Positions 11,885-23,940 of a stretch of DNA of 64,000 bases are shown piece by piece; the first letter of the stretch is position 1, and every line of letters begins with the position of its first letter. This stretch comes from Lineus longissimus. Its lineage: Eukaryota > Nemertea > Pilidiophora > Heteronemertea > Lineidae. The DNA lies in assembly GCF_910592395.1 (NCBI RefSeq), contig NC_088310.1:14641501-14705500 (forward strand). Reading direction: 5' to 3'. A model generated the notes under the pieces. That model was not told where the DNA came from. It worked only from the letters and a program-made list of their open reading frames with translations, and did not search any database. The position numbers and the translations under genes were made by a program.

Positions 11885-12115
11885 GCGGCCTGAATAGCTA
11901 TGCTGGCAGAATTTAATAGCAAGGAATGATATGAATGGCAAGAAAATGTAGCAAGTAGTATATGCAAGTACCAGAATGAAGGTTTATGGTAGATAGGGAG
12001 ACCTATGTGGACAGACTAGATGGAATCAAGCTTAGACCAATGGGGCCAAATTCATGAAGGGCGTTCAGCTTAAAACAGCGTTTAACTACTGAATAGACAG
12101 ATTCAGGTCCTTCAT
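11885..12115 (+). repeat. Dispersed repeat, copy 2
   Basis: Second copy of the repeat at 4711-4945, with a few substitutions and a 3-5 base indel after GATAGGGAGA. Class unknown. Confidence 0.65.
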
Positions 12116-12169
12116 GCAAATCTTCACAGAATATGAATAGGCCCTATAACTAATCAGGGAGAAGTTACA

Positions 12170-12620
12170 CACGTCTAATGAATTTGGCCCCTAGGGAGTT
12201 GCACTGGCTCCCTATTCTCCAGCGTATCCAATTCAAAGTTCTTGTAATTACTTTCATGGCACTTCATCATATTGCACCGGAATACTTGTGTGAACTTGTC
12301 AGTGCAAGATGCCAGTCTTGGGTGCTCCGGTCATCAGAAAGTGTCAGGCTACTGGTTCCCAAGACAAGCATACCAACCTATGGTGACCGGGCATTTTCGG
12401 TGGCTGGACCAATGTTGTGGAACCAGCTACCTACGGGACTGACATCTTGAACTGACCTAACTACATTCAAGGCCCTCCTGAAGACTCATCTGTTTGGGAG
12501 GGTCTTTGGTCTCTGATCCTTGATCAGTTTCTCTATTATTGTAAAGCACTTTGAGCGGAGATCGCATCTCTGGATACAGCGCTATATGAATTACATTATG
12601 TATGTATGTATGTATGTATG
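12170..12620 (+). pseudogene. LINE (CR1/L2-like) 3' end fragment
   Basis: An open frame from 12178 encodes the typical C-terminal tail that follows the RT domain in CR1/L2-type LINEs: LHWLPILQRIQFKVL, then GDRAFSVAGPMLWNQLP. A stop at 12448-12450 is followed in the same frame by LLKTHLFGRVF. The fragment ends in a (TATG)n tract at 12599-12619, which looks like the LINE's own 3' tail repeat. RT palm and endonuclease are absent, so it is a 5'-truncated insertion. Confidence 0.75.
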
Positions 12621-12624
12621 ACAG

Positions 12625-13580
12625 TTGTGAAGGTTTCATTTGAACTGCAGTGAATGAAGTAGTTGAGGGGTTCTTTTGTCACATCCGCTCTTCAATACCT
12701 TTAGTGCCTTTGCTGCAACTGTGTTTAAGCAGTACACGCAAAAACTGCTCTTTCAATACCTTTAGTTTGATACCATCAACGCGACTGCCTTCCTCTAATG
12801 GTGTTCAAGTTGTTTAGTGAGTCATAAAAGTATATCAGGGCAAACCTACTCTTAAACACTTTTAGTTTGATATCAAACACGGATGACACCTTTTGCTGTA
12901 ACCGTCTCCTAGTAGGTCAGTTGGTAAAGAAAATGGGTTAGCACAAACCTGCTATTCATTATCTTTAGTTCGATACTTAACACGACTACTTTAGCTATAA
13001 CAATCTTAATGTAGAGCAGAAGGTCATAAAAGTAGGTCAGTGCAAATCTTTCCTTCATTACCTTGAGTTTCGATTAGTTCTTGGGACACTGCCCTATTCC
13101 CTCAATAAGACTACAATGCAGTCTCTAGATTGTGACATGAGGCATGATGCCGTCTCTAACATCACCCGCTCTACTCTCATATCAATCAGGCTACAATGCG
13201 GTCTCTTACTTGATTGTGACATGAGGCATAATGCTGTCTCTTTCATCACCCGCTTCTCTTAGATCAATCAGGCTACAACGAAGTCTTACTTGATTGTGAT
13301 ATCAGGCATGATAACGTATCATACATCACGCTCTTCTCTCATATCAATCAGGCTACAATGTGGTCACTTACTTGATTGAGACATCACCCGCTTATCTCAT
13401 ATCATTCAGGCGACAATGCGGTCTCTTACTTGATTGTGACATGAGGCATGATGACGTCTCTTACATCACCTTACCCCTTGCCTGACCTCTTCTGAAAAGG
13501 TGCTTGACTTTCAGTTGCAAGTTGCGGGAAATTTTCATGTAGAAACAATTTGGTTTCCTGATATCAAATAATCAGACGCA
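12625..13580 (+). repeat. Dispersed repeat B, uninterrupted copy
   Basis: About 950 bases whose second copy lies at 26908-27348 plus 28354-28800, where it is split by an inserted MITE. The left part has about 110-base units around TTTAGTTTGATA. The right part is an ~80-base minisatellite listed separately. No coding potential. Confidence 0.7.
13093..13475 (+). repeat. Minisatellite, ~80-bp unit, about 5 copies
   Basis: Units begin at about 13099, 13182, 13263, 13342 and 13401 with ATCAATCAGGCTACAATG and carry TTGATTGTGACATGAGGC. The last spacing is about 20 bases short. The same array recurs at 28381-28720. Confidence 0.75.
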
Positions 13581-13810
13581 GTGCCGTCTTTACACTGGCA
13601 GATAAACTAAACATAAAGGACTCCAATTGCGCCGTGGATAATTTATTTTCTGAGGCATTACCCTCTCTCTCTCGACCCAGGGTCGAGCGCGACAGTAAAG
13701 GGGTAGGAATTTTAACTCGACCTAAGAGCATGACACTAGTATAAGGATTAAAGGTTGCATGTTCAAGAGTTTAGGTTTAATAGGCAAGCTTTATTTAATA
13801 TTATAATAAA

Positions 13811-13837
13811 CTAGCATGGTACCCGTCGGTGACGGGT
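13811..13837 (-). other. Helitron 3' terminus: hairpin plus CTAG
   Basis: On the minus strand, hairpin ACCCGTCACCGACGGGT (13837-13821) is followed six bases later by CTAG at 13814-13811 and then T. A short GC hairpin a few bases before CTRR, inserted before T, is the classic Helitron 3' end. Confidence 0.8.
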
Positions 13838-14750
13838 TTGGGCGTGCCAGCAGTTTACCTGTGTGGTGTCGATGTAGCGTTTCTTGCTATTGAAGTACCT
13901 CTGGATAAACTGCGTTCATTGTCTTTGTTTCGTTTGCGTGAAAGTATAGGGCAGACGATTGGCCAACTCTGGAGCATGCTACATAAAGTTGTCCGTGGGA
14001 GAAGCATGGTGTGGACAACGATAGTCCAACGACTTTTAGTGTCTATCCTTGGGCTTTATTCACTGTCATAGCGAAGGAGAGTGTCACGGGAAATTGGAGT
14101 CGCCTGAACTAAAATGGACAGTCACTTGGAATGAGCGGTATCCAAGGGATTAAGACTGTTGATCCTGCATATTTGCCGATGGCAAAGGTAGCTTCAATGA
14201 TGTTGCTTAGAAGCCTTGAAACGGTGAGGGGTGTCCTGTTGCACAATCTTGGGGCATCGAGGTTGCGGAGGAGCATTATTTGGCAGCCAACTTTCAATTT
14301 GGGGTCATGTGGGGGCATGCCACTTGGTTGGAGTGAATTGAGGAATTTGACTGGATAGTGAACGGTTTGATCGATGTCGGGTACAGTGTTTATCGATTTG
14401 TACAGCATCTCTTGTGTAGGAAGACATTGAAGGAGCGTCTTGTTGAGGTGTCTGACGGCATCATTTCGTGGGGCTTAAATCGCTCTCTTGGACAACCAAT
14501 TACGACTGGTGTAGTTGGTGGCGATGTTTGAGAACACAGCAAGCATCAGTTCTATTGGACTATTCTGGTTGAAACTCAAACAGGGAGAGTACAGGTACCA
14601 ACTGGCACCACCAGATGACAGCGTACGATGTGTTGGAATCCCTTGAACTATAAATAGATTTGCAAGCCAGGAAGGGAATTCCCTTGCCAAAGGCAACTCT
14701 CTGGTGATTTCATTGCAATGGAATATAGAAAACAACCTTCCCATTCATAA
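13811..14750 (-). pseudogene. Helitron Rep/helicase protein, C-terminal helicase remnant
   Basis: Read on the minus strand this is the C-terminal part of a PIF1-type helicase as found in Helitron transposases. In order it shows IATNYTSRNWLSKRAI, FLNSLQPSGMPPH, LKVGCQIMLLRNLDAPRLCN, LQFPVTLSFAMTVNKAQG and SHGQLYVACSRVG. The last two are helicase motifs V and VI. Two TAG codons, at the boundary before FRRLQFP and just after NKAQG, and a frame change near 14410 disable it. The Rep nuclease and the Walker motifs lie upstream and are absent. The downstream end carries a canonical Helitron 3' terminus, which supports the call. Confidence 0.82.
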
Positions 14751-15274
14751 TATTGATGTTCCAGAGGCAAAGTATATGCTGTAGAGTTCGAGACAACAGA
14801 GAGTAGGCCGGACAACTCTCCTTTATATGGGTATCTAGATAAAAATTCAGAGATGCCTATTCAATTTCAAGGCTTCTTTATTCAATCAACTCTTATAATA
14901 CAGTAAAACAAGACCAAAACGTGAAGGATAAATCAGCTAAAATACAGCGTCTTCTTTCCCGATCCTGACAATCTCATGGCTGACTGGTTGATTGGTTTCG
15001 TGTCACCAGTTCCACAACATGCACAGCAACACCACTTTGCCAGTGGAGACCACCGAAATGACTAGTAGATTATAGACTGCATCATCCTGTAAACATGAGT
15101 AAAAATAGCACATTGTAAAAAAACATCATCAAAATAAGATATTTATTATTAATATTCCCGATTATGTTACACAAACAATGAGTAGTCTGTGCTGATACGC
15201 GAAAACCGTGAGAGGATATACAACCCTGTATGGCTTGCTGTTCATGTTGGTGGTAAGGTAAAACATAAATGTAC
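14751..15274. other. No gene recognised
   Basis: A pyrimidine-rich acceptor-like site on the minus strand near 15090 has no convincing exon behind it. Otherwise featureless. Confidence 0.4.
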
Positions 15275-15960
15275 AACAAGAGGCCCAAGGGCCTGGCGCT
15301 CAGCTGGATGACCTAATAACAGGACTGAGGGTGTAAAGTAGTAAATATCGGCTTTATACTACTGTTTGAAGGTCAAGAGAACACGTTATACCACTAAAAT
15401 TTCCAATGCAGAGCTGCCAGCTGGATGAAATATGATTGAACTAATCAGCCATGGTATGTAAATATTACAGGAGGCAACGGAAGATATCCCTAGTTCAGTA
15501 TGTTGTATCGGTAGCTTTACGAAAAGAAGTGTCAGAGAGGATGAGACTTCTCCATGGACAACTGTGGTATGTCCAGGCTGGGTTGTACAGCACAAGGATA
15601 CAAAATGCTGTCTGTAATTGAGAGGTATCCTGATTTAACAGAGGTCAAAATAAATAGAAATTACCAGTTTGGGACTAACACCACTGTCTTTTTTTTTAAT
15701 AAGGTAGGGATTACAGGAGTCAACAAAATTAATTTTATTGAGAGAAATTGACCTGTCCTGCAGGTGATTGGAATTTACAATACAAAGGGTCGTTTTTCAT
15801 GACATTGTGCTCTACTGCGTATCCCTAGTGAGTCGATCTGGAACCAATCTATCCTTGGCGCAGACAGGTTCAAATTGGCTATATCTTGAATAGATTGAAT
15901 TGCGATGAAAATCTAATGCAATAAAGGAGCATCATCGAAGAGACAAATTAATCAAACCAA
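15275..15960 (+). repeat. HINE/pearl-like repeat, family A, 5' part
   Basis: It begins AACAAGAGGCCCAAGGGCC like 2673 and 35384, and matches the 35384 copy for about 580 bases, through TCGTTTTTCATGACATTGTG near 15800. This intact stretch is the reference for the empty target sites of the Copia and Polinton at 47-52 kb. The 3' terminus is not found here. Confidence 0.65.
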
Positions 15961-18359
15961 TTGTCCACAGACTCGGACCCTGAAATGGCATGATGTATGC
16001 GTGCATATAAAAGTATATCAATTGGTCCCATAGAGATGATGAGGCAATGTCAATATGCCTTGTTCCTTAGTCAGCAATATGCCCCTTTTTATACGGAGAA
16101 GAAGGAGAACCCAGATAGGCCTTCACATGTCGGCTTCCAAATGGCTCGAACCAACTGTACTATCACTACCATTAATTTAAAATGTGTGCTCCTCCTACAT
16201 GTAGCAATGTCTCGGCCAAAAAGGCACTTAGTCGACAGGCAAGCTAGAAGTTCAGCACCGTGAGCAGCTCCTTGGTAAGGCCATGTCAGGTTCCGCGCGC
16301 CTCTTCAAATACATCAAGTATTGAAAGCTGTAGTGAGCTGAGCACATAAAAAGACCATGGTCACGTTAATTTGAAAATCCCTTCATAATCAAGGGCTACT
16401 TCTGACTAAAACAGCACAATAGACCACCAATTTGACCCCAGCTCCTAACTGCGGGAAAACCCAAGTCCAGCCACCAAAAGTACCAAAAATACATTTTTGT
16501 TTACATTTGAACTGCAAACATGCGTTTGTTTACAATTTCATTTCCCGCGAAATCTCGAAAATCAGGTGACCTGCAATCGTGGATTGAAAATAACATTAAC
16601 CTGGGTTCAGCAGGTCAGCAGGTATACTGGCTGTTCCAATCATCCCCCTACAGCCAGCTGTTCAAAAGGTAATGTTATTCACCCCACAGGGAGTGCAGGT
16701 AATTGATTAAGCCCCTGCATAACTTAACAGCAATGGCTTGGCTTCTGTGAGTGGTAAGGAGAATTGACAGTTTTTTTATGGTAGTGTGGTGAGCGCACGC
16801 CGCAGGATTGTGTATAGTGGCCCTTTAAGGGTGGTACTTGGGCGTAGCAGCGGTCGCGAGTTGGGTGTGTGATATTGTTTTTGTGACCCGTGTCAAGACC
16901 GGCGGCCTAATTGCAATTGTCAGAGATAATAGTTACATTAAAAGCGTATTAGTCGCATACAAGTGTTGGTAGGTTTTGTGTTCAACCCCGTGTGTGTTCC
17001 AGGAGTAACATTATTGTGTTGCTTAAAACGTCTACTTTTTACTCATGTAAGAATCACTAATAATAACTTCAACTTATTTTCTGGTTATGATAACACAACA
17101 CGCATCTTCATGATCATGATCGCCTTGGACGCACAACCTAACCACATATCAATCCGCCCCGACGATCGACACATCAATTCGATTCGATAACACTCGATAA
17201 AGTTTGATAAGTAAACTAGAACTGAGATTTCACAGGAGCACTTGTGAATTCATGACTCCAGGGTTGTTTTGAGGGCGATATCGTAAAAGTTGGTCTTGAG
17301 TATGGGGACCTGAAGGTTCGTGTGAGGCACCTGGGCCAGGGAGAGAAGACTAGTTGAACGGTCGATGGGATCTGACACGGATACTACTATTGATCTCATT
17401 ATATGAATACCATTTAATTACAAAGAAGTGAAAACAGATCATATCATATTCCTTGGCATAAATTAAAATAGGAGTGCGGGAACAAGGTTTTTTTAGCAGG
17501 AGGAAAGCGAGAACATTTTGCGCCGTCGTATTCCGATTTGACTGGTTAGTGGTGAAATCTGCTTTTAATTTTGCAAATTAACATATTCGTTTTTATAGTT
17601 CTAACGTGTTAAAGCTTGAGGCATTGCCAGGAAAACGTGACGTCATTTTAGCCATTCTTCTTACCGCACGCCCTCCCTCTCCGTAAAACTTCCTGACATG
17701 GTGTGAAGTGGGAGGGCGCACAATGGGAACCACACTGCCGTGATGTTAATAGTTTCTATTTATAGAATTCAGCGGAAGAGATTTAAGGCACGGAAAAAGT
17801 AGATTAACTCGGCTAATCTCAATGGATTTTACCCAGGAATGTTTTCAAGGTGAGAGAAACATCTGATTTAAGTACTGCGCTTATTAGATTTCATGTTCAT
17901 GCCGAAGATTGGCCTAAAACGTGGACGAAAAGAGTGCATTATCGAGTGTTGGAGAGGTCATGTGATTGGACGAGAAACCTGAGCGAAAACAATACTGACT
18001 CCAGCTCCCAGAGGGAGGAGCGCGGCTGGAGTTATAACAAAGTTTTCGTGCTTTTAGCTGTCAACATCAATGGCTATAATATACTCCTGCAGAATAGCAG
18101 AACTAATAGAACTAATTTCCGAAGTTTCCAATAGTTTGAACACAAATCAGAACATCACCCATCAGCTGGACTCGGATCTGCATAAATTACGATAAATAAT
18201 GAGGTCGTCGCTTCAATTTCGCAAAGAAAGTTGACTCCATTTGAAGGTTGTTTTGACCAAATTCCGTTGAACTCATCGTTATGAGGGCATTTGAACACAT
18301 TCTCGTTGATCTTTTCTCTAAACGCGTAAAGTTGCGTACCAAAATACATTTCCGTAAAG
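15961..18359. other. Unassigned non-coding sequence
   Basis: Only short open frames without motifs (for example 15997-16263, 17850-18134). No shared repeat, tRNA or terminal inverted repeat was recognised. It could be intronic. Confidence 0.4.
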
Positions 18360-18688
18360 GCTTAAAAAAGAAAATTTGTCACTTACAAAATCATCGCCCC
18401 AGTAGAAATAAAAAGGTCACCGCCATTTTCTTGATGTATTGACTTCATAAAGATCTTCACAAAAATCGTATCAAAGTCCCGAAAAAAGATGGAATTTTGT
18501 CCCGACTTCTCTTATATACATAGATACCACCATTATACATCGTTTTGTCAAAAATGAGATATGTGCATGCTGCGTTGGAAAAACGACGCACAATTGTTTA
18601 CAGATGGACTGACTGACTGACTGACTGCCTGACTCGCTGACATCGAACCATTTTACAAGCTCTGCTGACTACGTCAGCTGAGCTAAAA
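18360..18688 (+). repeat. HINE/pearl-like repeat, family A, 3' fragment
   Basis: It ends with (GACT)n at 18609-18625, the stem GCTGACTACGTCAGC and TGAGCTAAAAA. The 5' head is absent. The left border is approximate. Confidence 0.55.
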
Positions 18689-19252
18689 AAAGATCAAAAA
18701 TTTTGTGAAAACCTAGTGAACTGGTGGGGGGGGGATAAAATAAAGTTAAATTCGAAAAAGCTCACCCTTATTTACTAACGTTCACCTTGGTAGAGTTTGG
18801 ACACATGGCTTGCAACGCATACTTCACAACCCAGCACATATGTTGCAGTGTATTGCATGCGTTCATGTACCGGTATCGGGTATGTAACTGTAATGTATGG
18901 TAAATAATGTAGGCCCAGTTCATGCAGCTCCTCACGGTTTTCCGTATCAGCATAGACTGAGAATGGCAGTTTTATTGTTCGTTAAAAATACCTCGCAATT
19001 CCAGCAGACTACTTCGTCGCTATTATTTGTGTACTCTGACCAGTGTCATTATCAAAGGTCTACGATATCATTCTTATTTTGACAAGAAACATGAGAAAAC
19101 GTCAACTTCTTGTGAAGCGGTCCGCCATGTTTAGCGTTCGGGTTTGTTTTGATTACTTCGATGATGTTTATAAATACAAAGAGGCTATTCTTATAACAAA
19201 GTTTTGTCTGGATTTCAAAGTAATTTTCCTGTAGTTGTTATATCTATGCGTT
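18689..19252. other. No gene seen
   Basis: Short open frames only, and a G9 run at 18725-18733. Nothing supported. Confidence 0.4.
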
Positions 19253-19547
19253 ATAGATAATTGTAAAGTATTACAATTATTTCATTCTGATGATTAGGGA
19301 GAATATTTTGCAACACCGTTTTGTGTATACAATGTACTATGACTTTTCAAATAACAGTTGTCATGGCCAATTGTACCAACCAAATCAAGAGAAAATACAA
19401 ATAGATAATTGTAAAGTATTACAATTATTTCATTCTGATGATTAGGGAGAATATTTTGCAACACTGTTTTGTGTATACAATGTACTATGACTTTTCAAAT
19501 AACAGTTGTCATGGCCAATTGTACCAACCAAATCAAGAGAAAATACA
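19253..19547 (+). repeat. Direct tandem duplication, 148-bp unit x2
   Basis: The unit starting ATAGATAATTGTAAAG at 19253 recurs at 19401 almost unchanged. One unit, partly split, is also seen at 28805-29060. It is the left part of repeat C. Confidence 0.8.
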
Positions 19548-20146
19548 GAGAAAACTCACCCTGGTTTTCTGTCAAAACGTCTACCGTACGTAGATGAACT
19601 GAGCGCATTAATCTGGGTTTCTCTACGTGTCTTTTATCGGCAATATTAATAAGAATTTAAGAAAATAACCCCACAAAACGACATGTTGAAAATGAGATTC
19701 AAAATATACGGAAATACCACTTTCTAACTGCTCGTTATGAAAAACTTAGATTGGAACTATGTTTTGAAGTGAACTTACACATTCTAAATACATTCGCAAA
19801 ATGGCCATCACTTTATCAGCTTCGGCTGCAATGCCTTAGGGCAATGCCTTATGTGTTGCGCGTTCAGTACATTACAGAGACAGGTAGGATGAGGCCACTT
19901 TTGACCAGACAACAATTTCCAGTTTAAAATCTGCCAATTACTGCCCATTACGGGGCGTTTAGTCTTTCTGCTGTGAATAGCTATAATCCTATCAAAACAA
20001 GAGTTCAAAATATTGGTATCCTGGCACATTTTCTGGCCCAGCTGCAGCAAATTCGGATGAAAATGCAACTATTTTGCTGGAACTACTTTCGGCCAGCTCC
20101 AGTACAAACCATAAGCTCCGCTGGAAGCCAGCATAGCTAAAAATTG
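19548..20146 (+). repeat. Dispersed repeat C, uninterrupted copy
   Basis: Continues from the tandem unit through CTGGTTTTCTGTCAAAACG to CCAGCATAGCTAAAAA. The other copy (29061-29172 plus 33454-33930) is split by a 4.3-kb insertion, so this copy shows the empty site. The AGCTAAAAA tail resembles the HINE-like families. Confidence 0.65.
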
Positions 20147-21196
20147 TCAGAACTCAAAATGAAATATCTAATAAACCCATTTATCGAAGTACTGTTCTTG
20201 TTATGCATGAAAACAGAAAGAACAGATGTTGAAGCGCGCATAATCTGAGTCAGACGGCATTGCCACATGACACCCTAAACTAAGAGCCAAGAGCCAAGAG
20301 CTAATATTCTATTTAAGAGCCAAGTGCCACCAGGAAAGCCAAGAGTAAAGGGAAAATATAGGCAAATGAATATAATAATTATTGAGGCCAACACGTGCTA
20401 ATGCATCAAGTTTTTTTGGTAACCGTTTATGACATTGTAAGACATCACCGCCTGGATAGGGGTGTCTACAGATATACTTAACCATCCTCATCCTCATCAT
20501 AATTCAGTAATGACATAATTACTCAGTGAAATTAGTGGTGTTAAAGGGGGTTAACATACCACTTTTGATACAACGGTGCTCAGTGATGCATAGCTGTATG
20601 TCATCAAGGTATCATTGGAAAGCAGATACTTCAGGCATTATTAACCCTTTTTTACAGAATTTGTTCTTTTTTTCTGGTACACCCTCTATAGAAATTTATT
20701 TCCCCAAATCTTTCCAGTCCCAATGGCATAACCTGACACTGACACTGATTATATAGTGCCATCCTAAAGGACAATCCTGATCACTTTCCAGTCCCAATGG
20801 CATAACCTGACACTGATTATATAGTGCCATCCTCAAGGACAATCCTGATCACGAGTTTTTACGGCGATACGATGCCAGGCAAAATCAATTTCTTAAAGGG
20901 ACTCTAAGGGTGTTATTTTTTTTGGGGCATGGGCTAGTTCCACCATCCCTGATCTAGATGACTCCATCATGAATTTTTGAGGCTGTAGATTGTCTCAAAG
21001 TGATGTTTTGAATTTTTTTCTCGTTGTTTCTTCACTATTAGCATTTCTGATGATCACAGGGTAGATGTTTCGATTTTAATCACTTTCGATATTAGAGTGA
21101 TCGCTTTGTCTAGAGGCATTTCGTAGAGTTCATCTTAGTCAACATGTGGATACGTCAGTGATTTGTCATATTCTATGTCAGTGTCAGTTAGGTCCC
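20147..21196. other. Non-coding, with one 74-bp tandem duplication
   Basis: A 74-base unit starting TTTCCAGTCCCAATGGC at 20711 is repeated at 20785 (to about 20851). Otherwise no gene or element is recognised. Confidence 0.5.
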
Positions 21197-21199
21197 TTA

Positions 21200-22563
21200 G
21201 GGGCCTTGTCCAAATTATTCGCCGAAATTCGCCGAAATACGCCGTAATTCGCCCCAAAAACGCCACAAATTTGCCGAAAGTCTCCGGCGAATTTTGGCGA
21301 AGTTCTGACGATGTTTGGCGAAGTTTGGGCGATTTTGAAGGCGATTTTGACGGCGAATTTAGGCGAATTTATGGTGAATTATCGGCGAATTTTTGGCGAA
21401 TTAGCGGCGATTTTATGGCGAATTTCAGGCGAATTGCAGGCGAATTTCAGGCGAACTTTCGGCGAATTCCCGACGATTTTTCGACGAGTTTTTTTCATTG
21501 AACGTTGGCGAAATTTATACCAGGCAAATTTCGACGAGGAGAGGCGAAGTGAAAATCGCCGAAATCTGGCGAATTTCCGTATTTTTGGGCGCATTTTTTT
21601 ACCAGAAAGCAGTCGCAGCTCACCCTGTTCTTTGTATCGTCATCCTCCTCATTGTACGTCCAATGGAGAACAGAGAGATTTCTGTAATGGTGAGTACAAG
21701 ATTTTTTCTCTGTTTTTTCTACAGGACACATCGGGCAGTCACGTGACAAGGGGTTGGTTCAATAGTGTTTTTTGCCTCGTTAATGTGGTTATTTACTTAT
21801 TCCTATCCTACGATACACGGCGCGACCAGATAAACGAACATAAGTGAGATCCCAAGGCAGCGACTTCAGCACCACCGTGGGGACTAATGGTATTAGGCTG
21901 GGGATTCCCAGGTATCCTCGTGCCTACTGAATACCGGAGCGTTCAGTATTTCTCAGTGCTCTGTACATTGGCTGTACATTGGGCTTTATTCCTAGTGAAT
22001 CGACGCAGTCCCGGCGGTCGAGGTTACCTGGACTATAGTAATATTTATAATGTTTTTGCTCTGTAGACGTGCATTGAACAGTCAGTTCTACATGGACAGT
22101 GGATGTACTATTTTTGGCCAATATTTTTTAATAATCCAACACAAGGTAGCTACAGATCTTCTATTTTTACGACATTGCAATGAGGAACCGGCGAGGAGGT
22201 GATTTTCGCCAGATTGTAGCGATTTGTGGCGAATTTGAGCCAGATATATTTCGATCGGCGAATTTCGGCGAAGTTCATTGAAATACCAGCGGCGATTTCT
22301 CGGCGAAATTTTGGCGAATTTGTGGCGAATTTCCGGCGAATTTGTGGCGATTTTCCGGCGAATTTGTGGCGATTTTATGGCGAATTCTCGGCGAATTTAT
22401 GGCGATTTTATGGCGAATTCTAGGCGATTTCTGTCGAACTTTCCGGCGAATTTTTGACGATTTTTGAGGAGGTTTTGGCGAATTTTGGCGAACTTGTAAA
22501 AATTCGCCGTAAATTGCCAGAAATTCGCCTGTGAATTTCGGCGAATAATTTGGACAAGGCCCC
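21200..22563. mobile_element. Harbinger-like MITE with GGCGAATTT array (1364 bp)
   Basis: Perfect 31-base terminal inverted repeats (21200-21230 and 22533-22563, starting GGGGCCTTGTCC) are flanked by TTA on both sides (21197-21199, 22564-22566). TWA duplications and GGGCC-type ends are typical of PIF/Harbinger. The interior consists largely of degenerate GGCGAATTT words, first inverted (CGCCGAAAT) and then direct, with a unique centre at about 21610-22190. Protein-like frames with repeated FRRI/GEF are by-products of the array. No transposase. Confidence 0.85.
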
Positions 22564-22566
22564 TTA

Positions 22567-23669
22567 TCAGGTATTCCTTTTCAGCAGTTGTCGAGAACTG
22601 TACTTTTCAGGTGGAGAATTTCACAGGCATTGACTTCTAATTTCTTTGTATACTAATGTGACAATATTAGGAATCGCTCACTATATCTGCAATTATTATT
22701 TCTGTGTTTCTCCCTAGCTCTGGTGAACCCAGACACCCAGGATCGTTAAACATTATAAGTTTCAACACCTATTTTCTTAATTGCTCCTTTCCATTGTTTC
22801 ATAATCTTTATCATTTAAGCTGTTTGACCCCTGGTTAGCAGCTGGTTACTAGGGCCCTGCCCTAGGCCCTGTCTGATAATCTTGTATTAATACAGTTGTA
22901 TGCCGATTGGTTGTTTCTTTAATTACTAAGTGCTAGTTGGCTCAGAGCCTGATATTTGGGCTAGGCTATTCACCCCTTAGGGGTGTGTGTAATAAAGTAT
23001 AAATGATGATGTTAAGATGTTTCAAGTAAGTCCTGGCAGATCCAGAACACTCTGTAGCTAAACACGACATTCTCTTGAAAAGCGCCAGAGCATTTTAGAT
23101 CTTGATTAGTTGACTTCACCCTTGACCTTATAGTATGGTAAGATTCTTCTGTATCAACTCTTGTTGATACATTGATGTACACCTTATTTTGTAATGTTTC
23201 AGTGTCGGTTGCAGATAAGAAGTTAGAGTGAAGTGGATAATAAATAATGTAAATATATAACTAAGTTGGTTTAGTCTTTGGGTTCGAGTTCAGAATTGCG
23301 AAGTTTATACGGTGACAAATATATAAGCCCTGTTACCGCTACACTTAACTGAACAAGATGTACAATCCTTCAAATGGAGGATTCCCTATTTTTTTGATAC
23401 CTTGTGTTTGGGCGTAAAATGGACTCATAGTTAGGCCACAGGCTTTTACTCCACATAATAGTTAATGGTTGTAACATTTTTATAACTTTATATGATGTAT
23501 TGCTTTTAATCTGTCTATGTGTAAATGTCAATGCTTTTAGTCTAAAATATACAGTCCTCTAGGAAAGAAGTGTCTTCAAGTGTTATTTCCATGATGAGAA
23601 GAAGCGAATGATAAAACATGGTCTCTCCAACCAGATGAGTACAAACGAATGAACCGATAACAGTGATCC
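22567..23669. other. No gene seen
   Basis: A/T-rich non-coding sequence with no recognised repeat or coding signal. Confidence 0.4.
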
Positions 23670-23850
23670 TACACGGTTGATATAGTGAACCCATACGGTG
23701 TCAATTTGGTGAACCCCTACAGGGTCGATTTGGTGAACCAATACCGGGTCAATTTGGTGAACCCTACGGGGTCGATTTGGTGAACCCATATACAGGGTCA
23801 TTTGGATAGTATAGTTATAGTATAGTAACTTGGTGAACCCATGAGGGGTC
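23670..23850 (+). repeat. Minisatellite, 23-26 bp unit
   Basis: About six units of GGGTCGATTTGGTGAACCC with 4-7 variable bases. No known function. Confidence 0.8.
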
Positions 23851-23940
23851 TTGTGTAGTGGACATTGTGACTTTGTAGTGAACCCAATCGGAGTATTGTA
23901 TGGCAGTATAGTTTTTGGAACTCATCATGGAGCGAATTAT

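Noticed and set aside
12914-12935. tRNA-like box A (TAGGTCAGTTGGTAAAG)
   Set aside because: No box B at the right distance and no cloverleaf. Lies inside repeat B.
15060-15100. Further UBR1/2 exon after an acceptor-like site
   Set aside because: The encoded peptide does not resemble the family.
21163-22423. Protein-coding genes with FRRI/GEF repeats
   Set aside because: Product of the GGCGAATTT DNA array inside a MITE. Frames are open in several directions.
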